From assembly GCF_006716425.1 (NCBI RefSeq), contig NZ_VFOZ01000001.1, forward strand, positions 248,001 to 312,000: a stretch of 64,000 bases of DNA, in the 5' to 3' direction. The position numbers were made by a program, and so were the translations under genes. This DNA comes from Actinoallomurus bryophytorum. GTDB taxonomy: Bacteria > Actinomycetota > Actinomycetes > Streptosporangiales > Streptosporangiaceae. The notes beneath the pieces are model-generated. The model had not been told where the DNA came from, did not search any database, and saw only the letters and a program-made list of their open reading frames with translations. Below are positions 29,796 through 39,199 of this stretch, piece after piece (the first letter of the stretch is position 1; every line of letters starts with the position of its first letter).

Positions 29796-31034
29796 ATGGA
29801 GAGATCACTACGGGCCGGTCGGCTGGCGACGTTCGCCTATTTCGCGCTGAACGGCTTCCTCATGGGGATGTGGGTCGTCCACATCCCCGCCGTCGAGCAC
29901 CGCGCCGGGATAAGCCATGCCGTACTCGGCTGGCTGTTGCTGCTGCTGGGCGGGGGTGCCTTCGCGGGCATGCAGGTCATCGGCCCGCTCACCGACCGCT
30001 TCGGCGCCCGCGCCGTCGTTCCGGCCGGCGCGGCGCTGTGCAGTGCGGCCGTCGTCCTTCCGGGCCTGGCCACCAACGCCTGGACGCTGGGGACGGCGCT
30101 TCTGGTGCTCGGCCTGGGCAACGGCTGCCTGGACGTCAGCATGAACGCTCATGCCGTCCAGGTCGAGCGCGGCTACCGGCGGCCCGTCATGTCGGCCTTC
30201 CACGCTTCCTTCTCCATCGGCGGTGTCCTCGCCGCGCTGGCCGGCGCACGTACGCTCAGCTGGGGCTGGAGTCCGGTGGTGACCCTCGGCTTGGCGGCGG
30301 CCCTCGGCCTCGCCGGCACCGCTCTGGTCGCCCCCGCGCTGCTGCGGCCTGAGCGCGCCGACGCCGTCAAGACGCCCGCCGCCGTGGCCAGGCCCCGGCG
30401 CCGGACTCCGCGGCGTATCTGGGTGCTGGCCGCTCTCGCGCTGATGCTCATGCTCTGCGAAGGTGTGGCCAACGACTGGAGCGTGCTGGACCTGCGGGAC
30501 GTCCTCGATGCGCACGCCGCGACCGCGGCGCTCGCCTACGGCGCCTTCTCCACCGCGATGACCGTGGGCCGGTTGCTCGCCGACCGGGTGGCCGCGCGTT
30601 TCGGGCCGGTGGCCATCGTCCGCTACGGCGCGTCCGTGGCCGCGCTCGGCCTGACGGCGGCGGCGCTCTCCCCCTGGATCCCCCTCGCCCTGGCCGGGTG
30701 GGCCGTGTTCGGGATCGGGATGTCCGGCTGCGTCCCTCAGCTCTTCAGCGCCGCGGGCCACACCGACCAGAACGCCGCCGGGGCCAACGTCTCGCGCGTC
30801 GCCGGCCTCGGCTACCTCGGCATGCTCGCCGGGCCCGCCGTCATCGGACCACTGACCCACTTCATCCCGCTCAACCTCACCTTCTTCCTCCCCGTGGCGT
30901 TCTGCGTCATCGCCGCCTGCGCGGCCGGCGTCCTGCGTTCCCGGCCCTCGGCCGCACATACGGATGACGAGTCCGGCGTGCGCGACCCGAGGGTCGAACT
31001 CTCGGGAGGCACTCGGGAAAGGAGGACCGCATGA
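29796..31034 (+). CDS. MFS transporter (sugar-permease-like)
   Basis: The protein is 412 aa from ATG 29796, with twelve helices. It lacks drug-pump motif C and has the compact form of fucose/YbjJ-type transporters: FAYFALNGFLMGMWVVHIPA in helix 1, DVSMNAHAVQVERGYRRPVM after helix 4. It is divergent from a DeoR-type regulator, which usually senses a sugar phosphate, so uptake or export of a carbohydrate is the best guess. Alternative in-frame starts at 29775 and 29784 add a few residues. Confidence 0.75.
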   Translation: MERSLRAGRLATFAYFALNGFLMGMWVVHIPAVEHRAGISHAVLGWLLLLLGGGAFAGMQVIGPLTDRFGARAVVPAGAALCSAAVVLPGLATNAWTLGTALLVLGLGNGCLDVSMNAHAVQVERGYRRPVMSAFHASFSIGGVLAALAGARTLSWGWSPVVTLGLAAALGLAGTALVAPALLRPERADAVKTPAAVARPRRRTPRRIWVLAALALMLMLCEGVANDWSVLDLRDVLDAHAATAALAYGAFSTAMTVGRLLADRVAARFGPVAIVRYGASVAALGLTAAALSPWIPLALAGWAVFGIGMSGCVPQLFSAAGHTDQNAAGANVSRVAGLGYLGMLAGPAVIGPLTHFIPLNLTFFLPVAFCVIAACAAGVLRSRPSAAHTDDESGVRDPRVELSGGTRERRTA

Positions 31035-31170
31035 CCTGCCAGGGGCGTGGGACCGTCCTCCCCCCACTCGACGCGGGTCGCGTGTCCCTTCCACGGCCTG
31101 TGTATTCTGGCCACCTCTCGCATCCGTTCCACATCGTGAAACAGTCGGCCATCACAGCTCGAAAAGAGAA

Positions 31171-31707
31171 GTGGGCTTGGCGTCTCAGCGCTTGGGCATA
31201 TTCGGGGCTCTCTCCTTTTTGTTGCGGACCGCGAAGCGGACACATCCTCGTCCGATCAGCGAAGAACGCGAGGCCAGAGCGGTGGAGGTCGTGGCCAGCC
31301 ACATGCACGACCACTGGCGCACCCCTCGCAGACTGGCGGATGGAGGGTACGAGCCTCGGCCGAAGAAGACCGAGGACCAAGAATGGATAGCGCAAAACGG
31401 CACGGACGACGTGGATATCGCCAACACGGCCTATGAGGATCTGCCCGCCGACTGGCAGAAGGAGACCAGGGCCTCGGCCTTGGTCGCCGTTGGAGTGACG
31501 GCCGACGGCCTACGGAACGGACAGAGGGTCGGCGAAAGCGCGTTCGTGGAGTCCGCGAGCGCCAAGGTCCACGAGGCCTGGCTGGAGCGGAACGGCGATT
31601 GGGCGCCACCTGAACAGCGGTTGCCCTACCACCGGCTGTCCGAACCGGAGAAGGCCAAGGACCGGGTGTTCGTCCTCAAGGCGCTGGAAATTCTCGGCGT
31701 CCGCTGA
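31171..31707 (+). CDS. protein with RyR-type domains
   Basis: The protein is 178 aa from GTG 31171. After a short hydrophobic start (LGIFGALSFLLRTA), residues 30-110 include ASHMHDHWRTPRRLADGGYE, then DIANTAYEDLPADWQKETRA. Residues 125-175 repeat a related pattern: KVHEAWLERNGDWAPPEQRL, PYHRLSEPEKAKDRVFVLKA. H-x-x-W...Y-x-x-L-(P/S)...DR is the pattern of the RyR (ryanodine-receptor) domain, also found in bacteria and phages with unknown ligand. The domain call is by eye. It stands alone between MFS and hydrolase genes. Confidence 0.5.
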   Translation: MGLASQRLGIFGALSFLLRTAKRTHPRPISEEREARAVEVVASHMHDHWRTPRRLADGGYEPRPKKTEDQEWIAQNGTDDVDIANTAYEDLPADWQKETRASALVAVGVTADGLRNGQRVGESAFVESASAKVHEAWLERNGDWAPPEQRLPYHRLSEPEKAKDRVFVLKALEILGVR

Positions 31708-31790
31708 TCAGTGGATCTCGGCGCTGAATGCGGGCTCCGGCAAGGCGAGACCACTCCCCGGACGCACCCCCCGAGAGGGCGACCGCATGA

Positions 31791-31821
31791 CCGCTGAGGG
31801 CCGCTCTGCGGCCCTCAGCGG
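31791..31821. terminator. 14-bp perfect hairpin after the hydrolase gene
   Basis: CCGCTGAGGGCCGC (31791-31804), loop TCT, GCGGCCCTCAGCGG (31808-31821). It lies just past the leftward hydrolase stop (31835), with the RyR-type gene ending on the other side at 31707, so it can serve both directions. Confidence 0.75.
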
Positions 31822-31834
31822 GCGGGGCAACCCG

Positions 31835-32545
31835 TCAGATCTTGAGCAAGGCCTCGGTGACCTCGTCCGGGCGGGTCAGCATCGACTCGTGCCCGCCGGA
31901 CACCATCACCGGCGTCAGGCCGATCCGGGCGGCGAACTCGGCACCCGGCCGGGCCAGGGTCCGGTCGTCCTCGCTGAGGATGTATCCGGCCGGCACCCCC
32001 AGGCCGGTGACGTCGTCGACATCGAGCGCGTCGAGGAAGTAGCCGCCCGGCTGCGGGACGAGGAGTTCGAAGAACAGGTCCTGTGCCCCCTCATCGGCCT
32101 CCGGCATGAAGCTCGGGACCTGCTCGCGGGCCATGCCGATGGTGCCGTCCGGACTGGCCTCGATCGCGGCCCGGATCAGCCCCGCGTACTCGGCGTTCTC
32201 GTCCACCATCGCGGCGCCACGGGCCGGGACCACGGCGTTGTAGTAGACGACCTCGGCCAGCCGCCCCGCCAGTTCGTGCGCCGCCCCGGTGATCACGTAG
32301 CCGCCCCAGCTCTGCCCGACCAGGACGACCTCGCTGAGATCGCGGCGCTCGACCTCGGTCACGACGTGATCGACCGCGTCCGACAGCCGGAGTCCCGCAC
32401 GCTCGTCGCCGTCGGCCAGGCCGGGCAGCGTGATCGTCACCGCTGCGTGGCCGGCCTCCCGCAGCCGCCGGGCGACCGGCTGCCAGGCCCAGCCGCCCTG
32501 CCAGGCCCCGGGTACGAGGACGAAGGTGGGGGAGGTGAAGGTCAT
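31835..32545 (-). CDS. alpha/beta hydrolase
   Basis: The protein is 236 aa from ATG 32545. The fold is clear: FVLVPGAWQGGWAWQPVA (oxyanion region), VVLVGQSWGGYVITGAA (nucleophile Ser in G-x-S-x-G) and GGHESMLTRPDEV (catalytic His). It belongs to the small esterase-like group (salicylate esterase-type). It lies 102 bp downstream of an ECF sigma factor in the same direction and may be its target. The substrate is unknown. Confidence 0.8.
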   Translation of the reverse strand: MTFTSPTFVLVPGAWQGGWAWQPVARRLREAGHAAVTITLPGLADGDERAGLRLSDAVDHVVTEVERRDLSEVVLVGQSWGGYVITGAAHELAGRLAEVVYYNAVVPARGAAMVDENAEYAGLIRAAIEASPDGTIGMAREQVPSFMPEADEGAQDLFFELLVPQPGGYFLDALDVDDVTGLGVPAGYILSEDDRTLARPGAEFAARIGLTPVMVSGGHESMLTRPDEVTEALLKI

Positions 32546-32647
32546 GACGATGGTGCCTCTCTGTGGAGATACGAAGGGTCACCAACACGATGCGCGCGGG
32601 GGCCGCGGAGTTCGCACCCGCGCGGATGAATCTTCTCGCCGGTCCGG

Positions 32648-33580
32648 TCAGGCGGCGTGCGGTTCCGAGAACAGCCGGAGCCGGCCCACCCGGCCGGTGT
32701 CCAGCCACATCAGCCAGGCCGAGCCGGCCGGGCAGTGGTAGGGGTCCTCCGGAGGGTTGAGCGTGTCGGTCTCCCAGATCACGATCTGCCGGCTGGCCAC
32801 CACGGTGGTCAGCCGCTGCTCGACGCCGGCACCGGCACTGCGGTCGAGCAGCTCGATGACCGGATCGACGCCGAGCGTGTGCCGTCCGTCCGGCCATGTC
32901 GTCCGCAGCCCCGGATGCCACGCGTCACGCAGGGTCGCGGCGTACTCCCGCGGCCCGGGCAGCAGGACCTGCTCGGCCTCACGACGGCGAGCGGTGGTGA
33001 TCACGTCGACGTCGGCGTGCGCCTGCGCGCCGGCCTCGCGCAGATGGCGGGCGAGCGTGGATCGGGCCTTGCTCAGCCGACTGCGGACCGTACCGACCGG
33101 AATCCCGCAGATGGCTCCGATCTGGTCGTAGGTCCTCACCCGGGTGAAGTAGCGCAGCAGGGTGACCACTCGCAGTGGCTCCGAGAGCTGCTCGACGGCA
33201 TGCCACACCCAGTCCCGTGCAGCGTGATCCTCGACCAGCAGCGCCGGGTCGGCCGCCATGGCCAGGCGGGGCGAGGGCAGCCGCTCGGCCACCGGCACCG
33301 GCAGGTTGGCCCGGACGTGCATCCTGCAGCAGTTCCGCGCGATCATCTTCAGCCACGGCCCGACCGCGCCCGGATCGCGCAGATCCCGGATCCGCCCCAG
33401 CGCCGTCAGCATGGCGTCCTGCACGGCGTCCTCCGCGTCACTGGGCCTGCCCAGGACGCTCAGCGCCACCGCGAACATCGCCGGCCGGTACCGCTCGAAC
33501 AACGCTCCGAGCGCCGCCACGTCACCGGCCTGAGCATCGCGGACGAGCATGAGGTCGGCGTCGCGGTGCGGGTCGGACAT
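32648..33580 (-). CDS. ECF sigma factor with C-terminal extension
   Basis: The protein is 310 aa from ATG 33580. Region 2 is at about 12-80 (LMLVRDAQAGDVAALGALFE; DAEDAVQDAMLTALGRI). Region 4 is at about 130-185 (LSEPLRVVTLLRYFTRVRTY; GAICGIPVGTVRSRLSKARS). The remaining ~110 residues resemble a SnoaL/NTF2-like domain (YAATLRDAWHPGLRTTWPDG; VEQRLTTVVASRQIVIWETD), as in ECF41-like and related factors that use the extension in place of an anti-sigma factor. No anti-sigma gene is present next to it. Confidence 0.8.
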   Translation of the reverse strand: MSDPHRDADLMLVRDAQAGDVAALGALFERYRPAMFAVALSVLGRPSDAEDAVQDAMLTALGRIRDLRDPGAVGPWLKMIARNCCRMHVRANLPVPVAERLPSPRLAMAADPALLVEDHAARDWVWHAVEQLSEPLRVVTLLRYFTRVRTYDQIGAICGIPVGTVRSRLSKARSTLARHLREAGAQAHADVDVITTARRREAEQVLLPGPREYAATLRDAWHPGLRTTWPDGRHTLGVDPVIELLDRSAGAGVEQRLTTVVASRQIVIWETDTLNPPEDPYHCPAGSAWLMWLDTGRVGRLRLFSEPHAA

Positions 33581-33655
33581 GCGGTGAGTGTCCCACGGCG
33601 ACCTCGAGTGCTCCCCCACCAGGGGTCTCTTCGCCACCGACGACCTGAGCAGCGC

Positions 33656-35017
33656 TTACAGCACCGCGAGGTAGCGACGGCGCTCGTACTCCGTCACCTG
33701 GCGCCGGTAGTCCTCCCACTCGGCGCGCTTGTTGCGGAGGAAGAAGTCGAAGACGTGTTCGCCGAGCACCTCGGCGACGAGCTCGCTGCGTTCCATCGCG
33801 GCGATCGCCTCGTCCAGGCTCTGCGGCAGCGGCTCGATGCCCATCGCGCGGCGCTCACCCGGGGTCAGCGCCCACACGTCGTCCTCGGCGCCGGGCGGGA
33901 GCTCGTACCCCTCCTCGATGCCCTTGAGACCGGCCCCGAGGATCACCGCGAAGGCGAGGTACGGGTTGCACGCGGTGTCCAGCGAGCGGAACTCGATGCG
34001 GGTCGCGTGGCCCTTCTGCGGCTTGTACATCGGCACGCGTACGAGGGCCGAGCGGTTGTTGTGCCCCCAGCAGATGTACGGTGGCGCCTCGCCACCGGCA
34101 CCCGCGGAGGCGCCGACGCCGCCCCACAGCCGCTTGTAGGAGTTGACCCACTGGTTGGTGACCGCGGTGATCTCGGCCGCGTGCCGCAGCACGCCGGAGA
34201 TGAACGCCCGGCCGACCTTGGAGAGCTGGAACTCCGCCCCCGGCTCGTAGAAGGCGTTGCGGTCGCCCTCGAACAGCGACATGTGGGTGTGCATGCCCGA
34301 GCCGGGCTGGTCGGTGAACGGCTTGGGCATGAAGGAGGCGAACACGCCGTGCTCCAGCGCGACCTCCTTCATCACCAGCCGGAACGTCATGATGTTGTCG
34401 GCGGTGGTGAGCGCGTCGGCGTAGCGCAGGTCGATCTCCTGCTGGCCCGGGCCGCCCTCGTGGTGGCTGAACTCCACCGAGATGCCCATCGACTCCAGCA
34501 TCATGATCGCGGCGCGCCGGAAGTCGTGGGCGGCGCGGTGCGGGGTGTGGTCGAAGTAGCCGCCCGAGTCGGCCGGCTCGGGCTCTGCTCCCTCTGCCAC
34601 CTGCTCCTTGAGCAGGTAGAACTCCAGCTCAGGGTGGGTGTAGAAGGTGAAGCCGAGGTCGGCGGCACGGGCGAGCGTGCGCTTGAGGACGTAGCGGGGG
34701 TCGGCGAAGCTCGGCGTGCTGTCCGGCATGAGGATGTCGCAGAAGATCCGCGCGGTGCCGGGCGACTCGGACCGCCAGGGCAGCACCTGGAAGGTCGAGG
34801 GGTCCGGCTTGGCCAGCATGTCGGCCTCGTGGATCCGCGCGAAGCCCTCGATCGAGGACCCGTCGAAGCCGATGCCCTCCGCGAAGGCCTGCTCGAGCTC
34901 GGCAGGCGCGACAGCAACCGACTTGAGGAACCCGAGCACGTCGGTGAACCAGAGCCGGATGAAACGGATGTCGCGCTCCTCCAGAGTGCGGAGCACGAAC
35001 TCCTGCTGACGATCCAA
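33656..35017 (-). CDS. glnA2: glutamine synthetase type I, GlnA2-like
   Basis: The protein is 453 aa from ATG 35017. It has the GS signatures GIGFDGSSIEGFARIHEADM, the metal/glutamate region KPFTDQPGSGMHTHMSLF and the ATP-binding loop (CNPYLAFAVILGAG). It is shorter than GlnA (about 470 aa). The usual adenylylation loop is replaced by GYELPPGAEDDVW, so control by GlnE is doubtful. That is typical for actinobacterial GlnA2. A GlnR-like site lies upstream at 35077-35092. Confidence 0.88.
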   Translation of the reverse strand: MDRQQEFVLRTLEERDIRFIRLWFTDVLGFLKSVAVAPAELEQAFAEGIGFDGSSIEGFARIHEADMLAKPDPSTFQVLPWRSESPGTARIFCDILMPDSTPSFADPRYVLKRTLARAADLGFTFYTHPELEFYLLKEQVAEGAEPEPADSGGYFDHTPHRAAHDFRRAAIMMLESMGISVEFSHHEGGPGQQEIDLRYADALTTADNIMTFRLVMKEVALEHGVFASFMPKPFTDQPGSGMHTHMSLFEGDRNAFYEPGAEFQLSKVGRAFISGVLRHAAEITAVTNQWVNSYKRLWGGVGASAGAGGEAPPYICWGHNNRSALVRVPMYKPQKGHATRIEFRSLDTACNPYLAFAVILGAGLKGIEEGYELPPGAEDDVWALTPGERRAMGIEPLPQSLDEAIAAMERSELVAEVLGEHVFDFFLRNKRAEWEDYRRQVTEYERRRYLAVL

Positions 35018-35076
35018 AGCCGATCCCTTCGTAAGCCAGGAGACGCCGATGGCAACTTACATTCTGCCGTCTCCGT

Positions 35077-35092
35077 GTTACCCCCACGTTAC
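35077..35092 (-). promoter_or_regulatory. possible GlnR box upstream of glnA2
   Basis: On the leftward strand the sequence is GTAAC-6 nt-GTAAC, matching the spacing of the actinobacterial GlnR site (gTnAC-n6-GaAAC) with one mismatch in the second half. It lies 60-75 bp before the glnA2 start. Regulation by nitrogen through GlnR is inferred. Confidence 0.4.
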
Positions 35093-35122
35093 GGGTACCC
35101 ACGAGGTCACCGGGACGGCGCC

Positions 35123-35884
35123 TCAGACCTCCTCGACCTCGCCGACACTGGCGGCGGCCGGATCGAGAACGCGGGACAGGAACGTACGTGCGCGGTCGGT
35201 GGCCGGCGAGCCGATCACCTCGGCGGCCGGGCCCTCCTCCACGATCACGCCACCGTCCATGAAGATCACCCGGTCGGCGACCTCACGGGCGAAGCTCATC
35301 TCGTGGGTGACGACCATCATCGTCATTCCCTCGACGGCGAGTCCGCGCATGACGGCGAGCACGTCGCCGACGAGCTCGGGGTCCAGGGCGGAGGTCGGCT
35401 CGTCGAAGAGCATCACCGACGGGCCCATGGCCAGGGCGCGGGCGATCGCGACGCGCTGCTGCTGGCCGCCGGACAGCTGTGCCGGATAGGCGTCGACCTT
35501 GTCGCTGAGCCCGACGCGTTCCAGGTTGACCCGCGCCACCTTCTCCGCCTCGGCCGCGGACCGGCGCAGCACCTTGCGCTGAGAGATGGTCACGTTGGCC
35601 AGCACGGATAGGTGCGGGAAGAGGTTGAACTGCTGGAACACCATGCCGATGCGGCGGCGTACGGCGTCGAGGTCGCATTCGGGGTCGGTCAGCTCGACGC
35701 CGTCGACGATCACCGTGCCCGAGGTCGGCGCCTCCAGGAGGTTCACGCAGCGCAGGAGGGTCGATTTGCCCGACCCGGACGGCCCGATGACACAGACCAC
35801 CTCGCCGGCCTCGACCTCCAGGTCGATACCGCGCAGCACCTCGAGGTCGCCGAACGACTTGTGCAGGTCGCGTACCTCGATCAT
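35123..35884 (-). CDS. amino-acid ABC transporter ATP-binding protein
   Basis: The protein is 253 aa from ATG 35884. It has a full ABC ATPase set: [35 protein letters not shown] (typical of polar amino acid systems), [34 protein letters not shown] and [16 protein letters not shown]. Its start overlaps the permease stop by four bases. With the permease and binding protein it makes a glutamate/glutamine-type importer, consistent with the neighbouring glutamine synthetase gene. Confidence 0.9.
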   Translation of the reverse strand: MIEVRDLHKSFGDLEVLRGIDLEVEAGEVVCVIGPSGSGKSTLLRCVNLLEAPTSGTVIVDGVELTDPECDLDAVRRRIGMVFQQFNLFPHLSVLANVTISQRKVLRRSAAEAEKVARVNLERVGLSDKVDAYPAQLSGGQQQRVAIARALAMGPSVMLFDEPTSALDPELVGDVLAVMRGLAVEGMTMMVVTHEMSFAREVADRVIFMDGGVIVEEGPAAEVIGSPATDRARTFLSRVLDPAAASVGEVEEV

Positions 35885-36702
35885 CGCTGTCCCCTCTTCT
35901 GCCGAGCCTCCAGACGCCGCGCCAGATAGCTCAGCGGGATGGTGATGATCAGATAGCAGAACGCCGCGATGATGATGGGCGTGGAGTTGCCCTGCTGGCT
36001 GGCCACGTCGTTGGCGTACTTGGACAGCTCACGCTGCTGCAGCGTGATGCCGAGGAAGAGAGCCAGCGAGGAGTCCTTGAAGAGCAGGACGAGCTCGTTG
36101 GTGAGCGGCGGGATCACGATCCGCAGCGCCTGCGGGACGACGATCGAGCGCATCGCCCTGCCCTGCGACATGCCCAGCGTGCGCGCGGCCTCCATCTGAC
36201 CGCGCGGCACCGCCTCGATGCCGGCCCGGATCGTCTCGGCCATGTACGCGGCCGACACCAGGCCGAGGGCGAGCGCCGCCTGGCCGTACACCCCGCCGGG
36301 CAGGTTCGTGCCCGGGAAGGCGAGGGGCACGCCCGTGCCGACGAAGACGAAGATCAACAGTGCCGGCAGCCCGCGGAACACCTCGATGTAGCCGAGCGCG
36401 AACCAGCGGTACGGCGCCGCCGACGACAGCCGCATCAGCGCCAGCACCAGACCGCCGGCCAGGCCGAGCGTGAACCCGGTGATCGTGAAGATCAGGGTGT
36501 TGCGCAGGCCGATCGTGATGACATCGGGGAAGAGCCCCTTGGCGATGTCCCAGTTAGCGAAGTTGGTGTGGATCTCGTGCCAGTCCGCCGAGGCCAGCAG
36601 GGCGACGACGATGACGAGGAAGATGCCGTACTCGCCGCCGAGGACGAGTTGTCTCCGGCGGCGCCGCGTGAGCCGGGGCGCCGCCCCTTCGGCTGTCGTC
36701 AC
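35881..36702 (-). CDS. amino-acid ABC transporter permease
   Basis: The protein is 273 aa from ATG 36702. After a basic N-terminus there are about five helices and the HisM/GlnP coupling motif [20 protein letters not shown], followed by [14 protein letters not shown]. The C-terminus ([21 protein letters not shown]) fits the polar amino acid permease family. It overlaps the ATPase gene and lies three bases from the binding-protein gene, so the three are one operon. It is a single permease, which would act as a homodimer. Confidence 0.88.
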   Translation of the reverse strand: MTTAEGAAPRLTRRRRRQLVLGGEYGIFLVIVVALLASADWHEIHTNFANWDIAKGLFPDVITIGLRNTLIFTITGFTLGLAGGLVLALMRLSSAAPYRWFALGYIEVFRGLPALLIFVFVGTGVPLAFPGTNLPGGVYGQAALALGLVSAAYMAETIRAGIEAVPRGQMEAARTLGMSQGRAMRSIVVPQALRIVIPPLTNELVLLFKDSSLALFLGITLQQRELSKYANDVASQQGNSTPIIIAAFCYLIITIPLSYLARRLEARQKRGQR

Positions 36703-36705
36703 GGC

Positions 36706-37512
36706 TCAGGCACCCGCGGGGAGCGGGCCGATCCACTTCTCGTAGATCTTCTTGTACTCGCCGTCCTGCTTGGACTCGTCGATGGCCTGGTTGATCATCG
36801 CGAGGAGCTTGGGGTTGTGGCCCTTGCGGACCGCGAAGCCGTACTGCTCACCGGTGTTGAGATTGGCCGCGACGCCGTACGCGGAGTTCGCCGGGTCCTT
36901 CAGCCACCCCTGCACGACCGGGTAGTCCTCGACGATGACGTCCACCTGGCCGCTGCGCAGGCCGTTGAGCAGGCTCGCCGAGTCCTTGAACGACTTGGGG
37001 TCGAAGCCCTTGCCCTGGACGTACTCCTCGCCGGTGGTCTGGGCCTGCGACCCGACCTTGAGCTTCTTGGCCTTGACGTCGTCGAGCGAGGTGAACGTGG
37101 TGCCCTTCTTGGCCATGAGCGCCTGCGTGGCGTTGAAGTAGGGCTTGGAGAAGTCGATGAACTTGGCCCGGTCCGGCTTGATCGTCATACCGGCGGCGGC
37201 GAGGTCGCACTTGCCCGCGTTGAGCGCCGATCCGGTCTTGATCGTCTCGAAGGGCGTGTCGATCACCTGCTGGGTCACGCCGAGCTTCTTGGCCACCAGG
37301 TCGATCACGTCGACGTCGAAGCCGACGACCTTGCCACCCTGTGCGGACTGGAACGGGGGGTACGGCAGGTGGGTGCAGGTGGTCAGGTGCCCCTTCTTCA
37401 CAAGCTTGGCACCCTGGACCGTCACCTCCTTGCCTCCGTTACCGCACGCCGCGACGATGAGGGCGGTCACGCAGAGCCCGGCGCTGGCGGCCAGCCGGCG
37501 ACGTAGAGACAC
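36706..37512 (-). CDS. amino-acid ABC transporter substrate-binding lipoprotein
   Basis: The protein is 268 aa from GTG 37512. A signal peptide with lipobox (VTALIVAACGNGGKE) anchors it outside. It is a type 2 periplasmic fold of SBP family 3: TCTHLPYPPFQSAQGGKVVG, FDVDVIDLVAKKLGVTQQVI, CDLAAAGMTIKPDRAKFIDF (the Arg that holds the ligand carboxylate). It is the first gene of the importer operon. A close paralogue is at 39200-40006, beyond a PBP gene. The substrate is probably a polar amino acid such as glutamine or glutamate. Confidence 0.88.
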   Translation of the reverse strand: MSLRRRLAASAGLCVTALIVAACGNGGKEVTVQGAKLVKKGHLTTCTHLPYPPFQSAQGGKVVGFDVDVIDLVAKKLGVTQQVIDTPFETIKTGSALNAGKCDLAAAGMTIKPDRAKFIDFSKPYFNATQALMAKKGTTFTSLDDVKAKKLKVGSQAQTTGEEYVQGKGFDPKSFKDSASLLNGLRSGQVDVIVEDYPVVQGWLKDPANSAYGVAANLNTGEQYGFAVRKGHNPKLLAMINQAIDESKQDGEYKKIYEKWIGPLPAGA

Positions 37513-37587
37513 AGTTCCTCCAGGATCCCTGTAAGCAATGCCCGAGACTATGTCATATCTGCCACTACCAGGAGAGACGACGCCAGG

Positions 37588-39114
37588 TCACGGCTTCGCC
37601 ACGGTGAGGAACCGTGCGGCGATCGGGGCGGCGACCTTGCCGCCCTCTCCCCCGCGCTCGACGTAGACCGCGAACGCGAGGTCGCCGCGGTAACCGATGA
37701 ACCACGCGTGCGTGTGACCGGCGGAGCCGTACTCCGCGGTGCCGGTCTTGCCGTGGGTGCCGGCGGGCAGATGGGCGTGCGCGGCCGTCCCGTAGCTCAC
37801 GACGGCGCCCATCATCGAACGGAGTCCACCGGCGACCGCGGCGGGGAGCCGCCTGGCCTCTCGGTGGCCGACCAGGTGCTCGACGACCAGCCTCGGCGAC
37901 CGGTACGTGCCGTCGCCCACCGCGGCGGCGACGACGGCCATGTCGAGGGTGGTGGCCTGCACCTTCCCTTGGCCGATGGACGCCTCGGCGAGAGCATTGC
38001 CCTGGGCGTCCTTGGGAAAGTCGCCGGAGTAGGCCGCGACACCGGGGTCGAAGTGGGAGCCGAACCCGAACGCCTTCGCGGCGTCCGCCAGCCGGTGCGT
38101 GCCCGCCGTGACGCCGAGCCTGGCGAAGGTCGTGTTGCAGGACTCAGCGAAGGCGCGCGTGAGCGGCACCGAGCCGAGGGCGAAGTCGCCGGCGTTGTGG
38201 ATCGTGCGCTGCGCCGCCACGGTGACCGCCGGGCAGGCGACGGAGGCACCGGGCGACATTCCCCCGTCCAGGACGGCGGCGCCGGTGATCACCTTGAACG
38301 TCGACCCCGGCGGGTTCAGGCCGAGCAGGGCGCCCTTCGGCTCCTCCAGCCGGTCGGCGATCGCGACGATCTCGCCGGTGGAGGGCCGCAGCGCCACGAG
38401 CGCGGCGGGCGCCGATCCCACCGCGCGGTCGGCGGCCGTCTGCAGCCGCCGGTCGAGGGTCGTACGGACCGGTTTTGCATGGTCGCCGCCGAGGAGCTTG
38501 ACCCGCTGCGCCGCCCGTCCGGGGTTCCACAGCTCGACCGCCCAGCCGGGATCGCCGGCGTCGTCGGGGCCGAACCGGTCGGCGACGTCGGCGAGGTAGG
38601 GCTGGACGCTGCTGTCGGCGGGCAGCTGCTTGCCGTCGGCGGCCACCGGCGCGGACGGGGCCGCGGCGAGCCGGGCGAGCACCAGTTGCCCGCCGTCGGC
38701 GAGCGAGGGGTACAGGGTGGCCGGCGACCAGCGCACCCACCAGCGCCCGTGCCGGCGGCCGAGCCGCAGGACCGCGTGGAAACTCCAGGTGCCGATGCCG
38801 GATAACTCGCGTTCGACCTTGTAGTCCACTGACGCGGTGTTCCCCTGGCGTACCGGCCGGGCGGGCTCGAACCCCACCGCCTGTACGTGCAGGGCCTTGG
38901 ACAACGTGCGGTGCTGGTAGGCGAAGTCGGCGGGCGGGTCGTCGACCAGGCGCCGCATCCCGTCGTTGTCGCCCCTGCCCCAGGCGGCGAAGTATCTCCG
39001 CGCCGCCTCTTCGGGCGTGGCCGACCCGCCCGGCGGCCGCAGCGCGGCGCACGAGAACGCCGCCGCCAGGACGAGCACGACGACTCCCCCGACAAGGACA
39101 AGGACTCTGCGCAT
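37588..39114 (-). CDS. class B penicillin-binding protein
   Basis: The protein is 508 aa from ATG 39114, which has GGGGAG nine bases upstream (a GTG at 39120 is too close). The signal region may be lipoprotein type (VLVLAAAFSCAAL). Residues 35-150 are an NTF2-like MecA N-terminal domain (ARRYFAAWGRGDNDGMRRLV). The transpeptidase has NPPGSTFKVITGAA (active Ser near 271), a Ser-Cys-Asn motif (ESCNTTFARLG) and HGKTGTAEYG near 455. It cross-links peptidoglycan. Homologues include PBPs linked to beta-lactam tolerance. It lies between two binding-protein genes. Confidence 0.88.
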   Translation of the reverse strand: MRRVLVLVGGVVVLVLAAAFSCAALRPPGGSATPEEAARRYFAAWGRGDNDGMRRLVDDPPADFAYQHRTLSKALHVQAVGFEPARPVRQGNTASVDYKVERELSGIGTWSFHAVLRLGRRHGRWWVRWSPATLYPSLADGGQLVLARLAAAPSAPVAADGKQLPADSSVQPYLADVADRFGPDDAGDPGWAVELWNPGRAAQRVKLLGGDHAKPVRTTLDRRLQTAADRAVGSAPAALVALRPSTGEIVAIADRLEEPKGALLGLNPPGSTFKVITGAAVLDGGMSPGASVACPAVTVAAQRTIHNAGDFALGSVPLTRAFAESCNTTFARLGVTAGTHRLADAAKAFGFGSHFDPGVAAYSGDFPKDAQGNALAEASIGQGKVQATTLDMAVVAAAVGDGTYRSPRLVVEHLVGHREARRLPAAVAGGLRSMMGAVVSYGTAAHAHLPAGTHGKTGTAEYGSAGHTHAWFIGYRGDLAFAVYVERGGEGGKVAAPIAARFLTVAKP

Positions 39115-39199
39115 GCCCACCGGCTCCCCTGTGCGACCACGCCAACTTGATCAGCCGGTGCCGTCCTTGGGCGAGGAGGGTGGCCTGTTCCGGCCAGAA

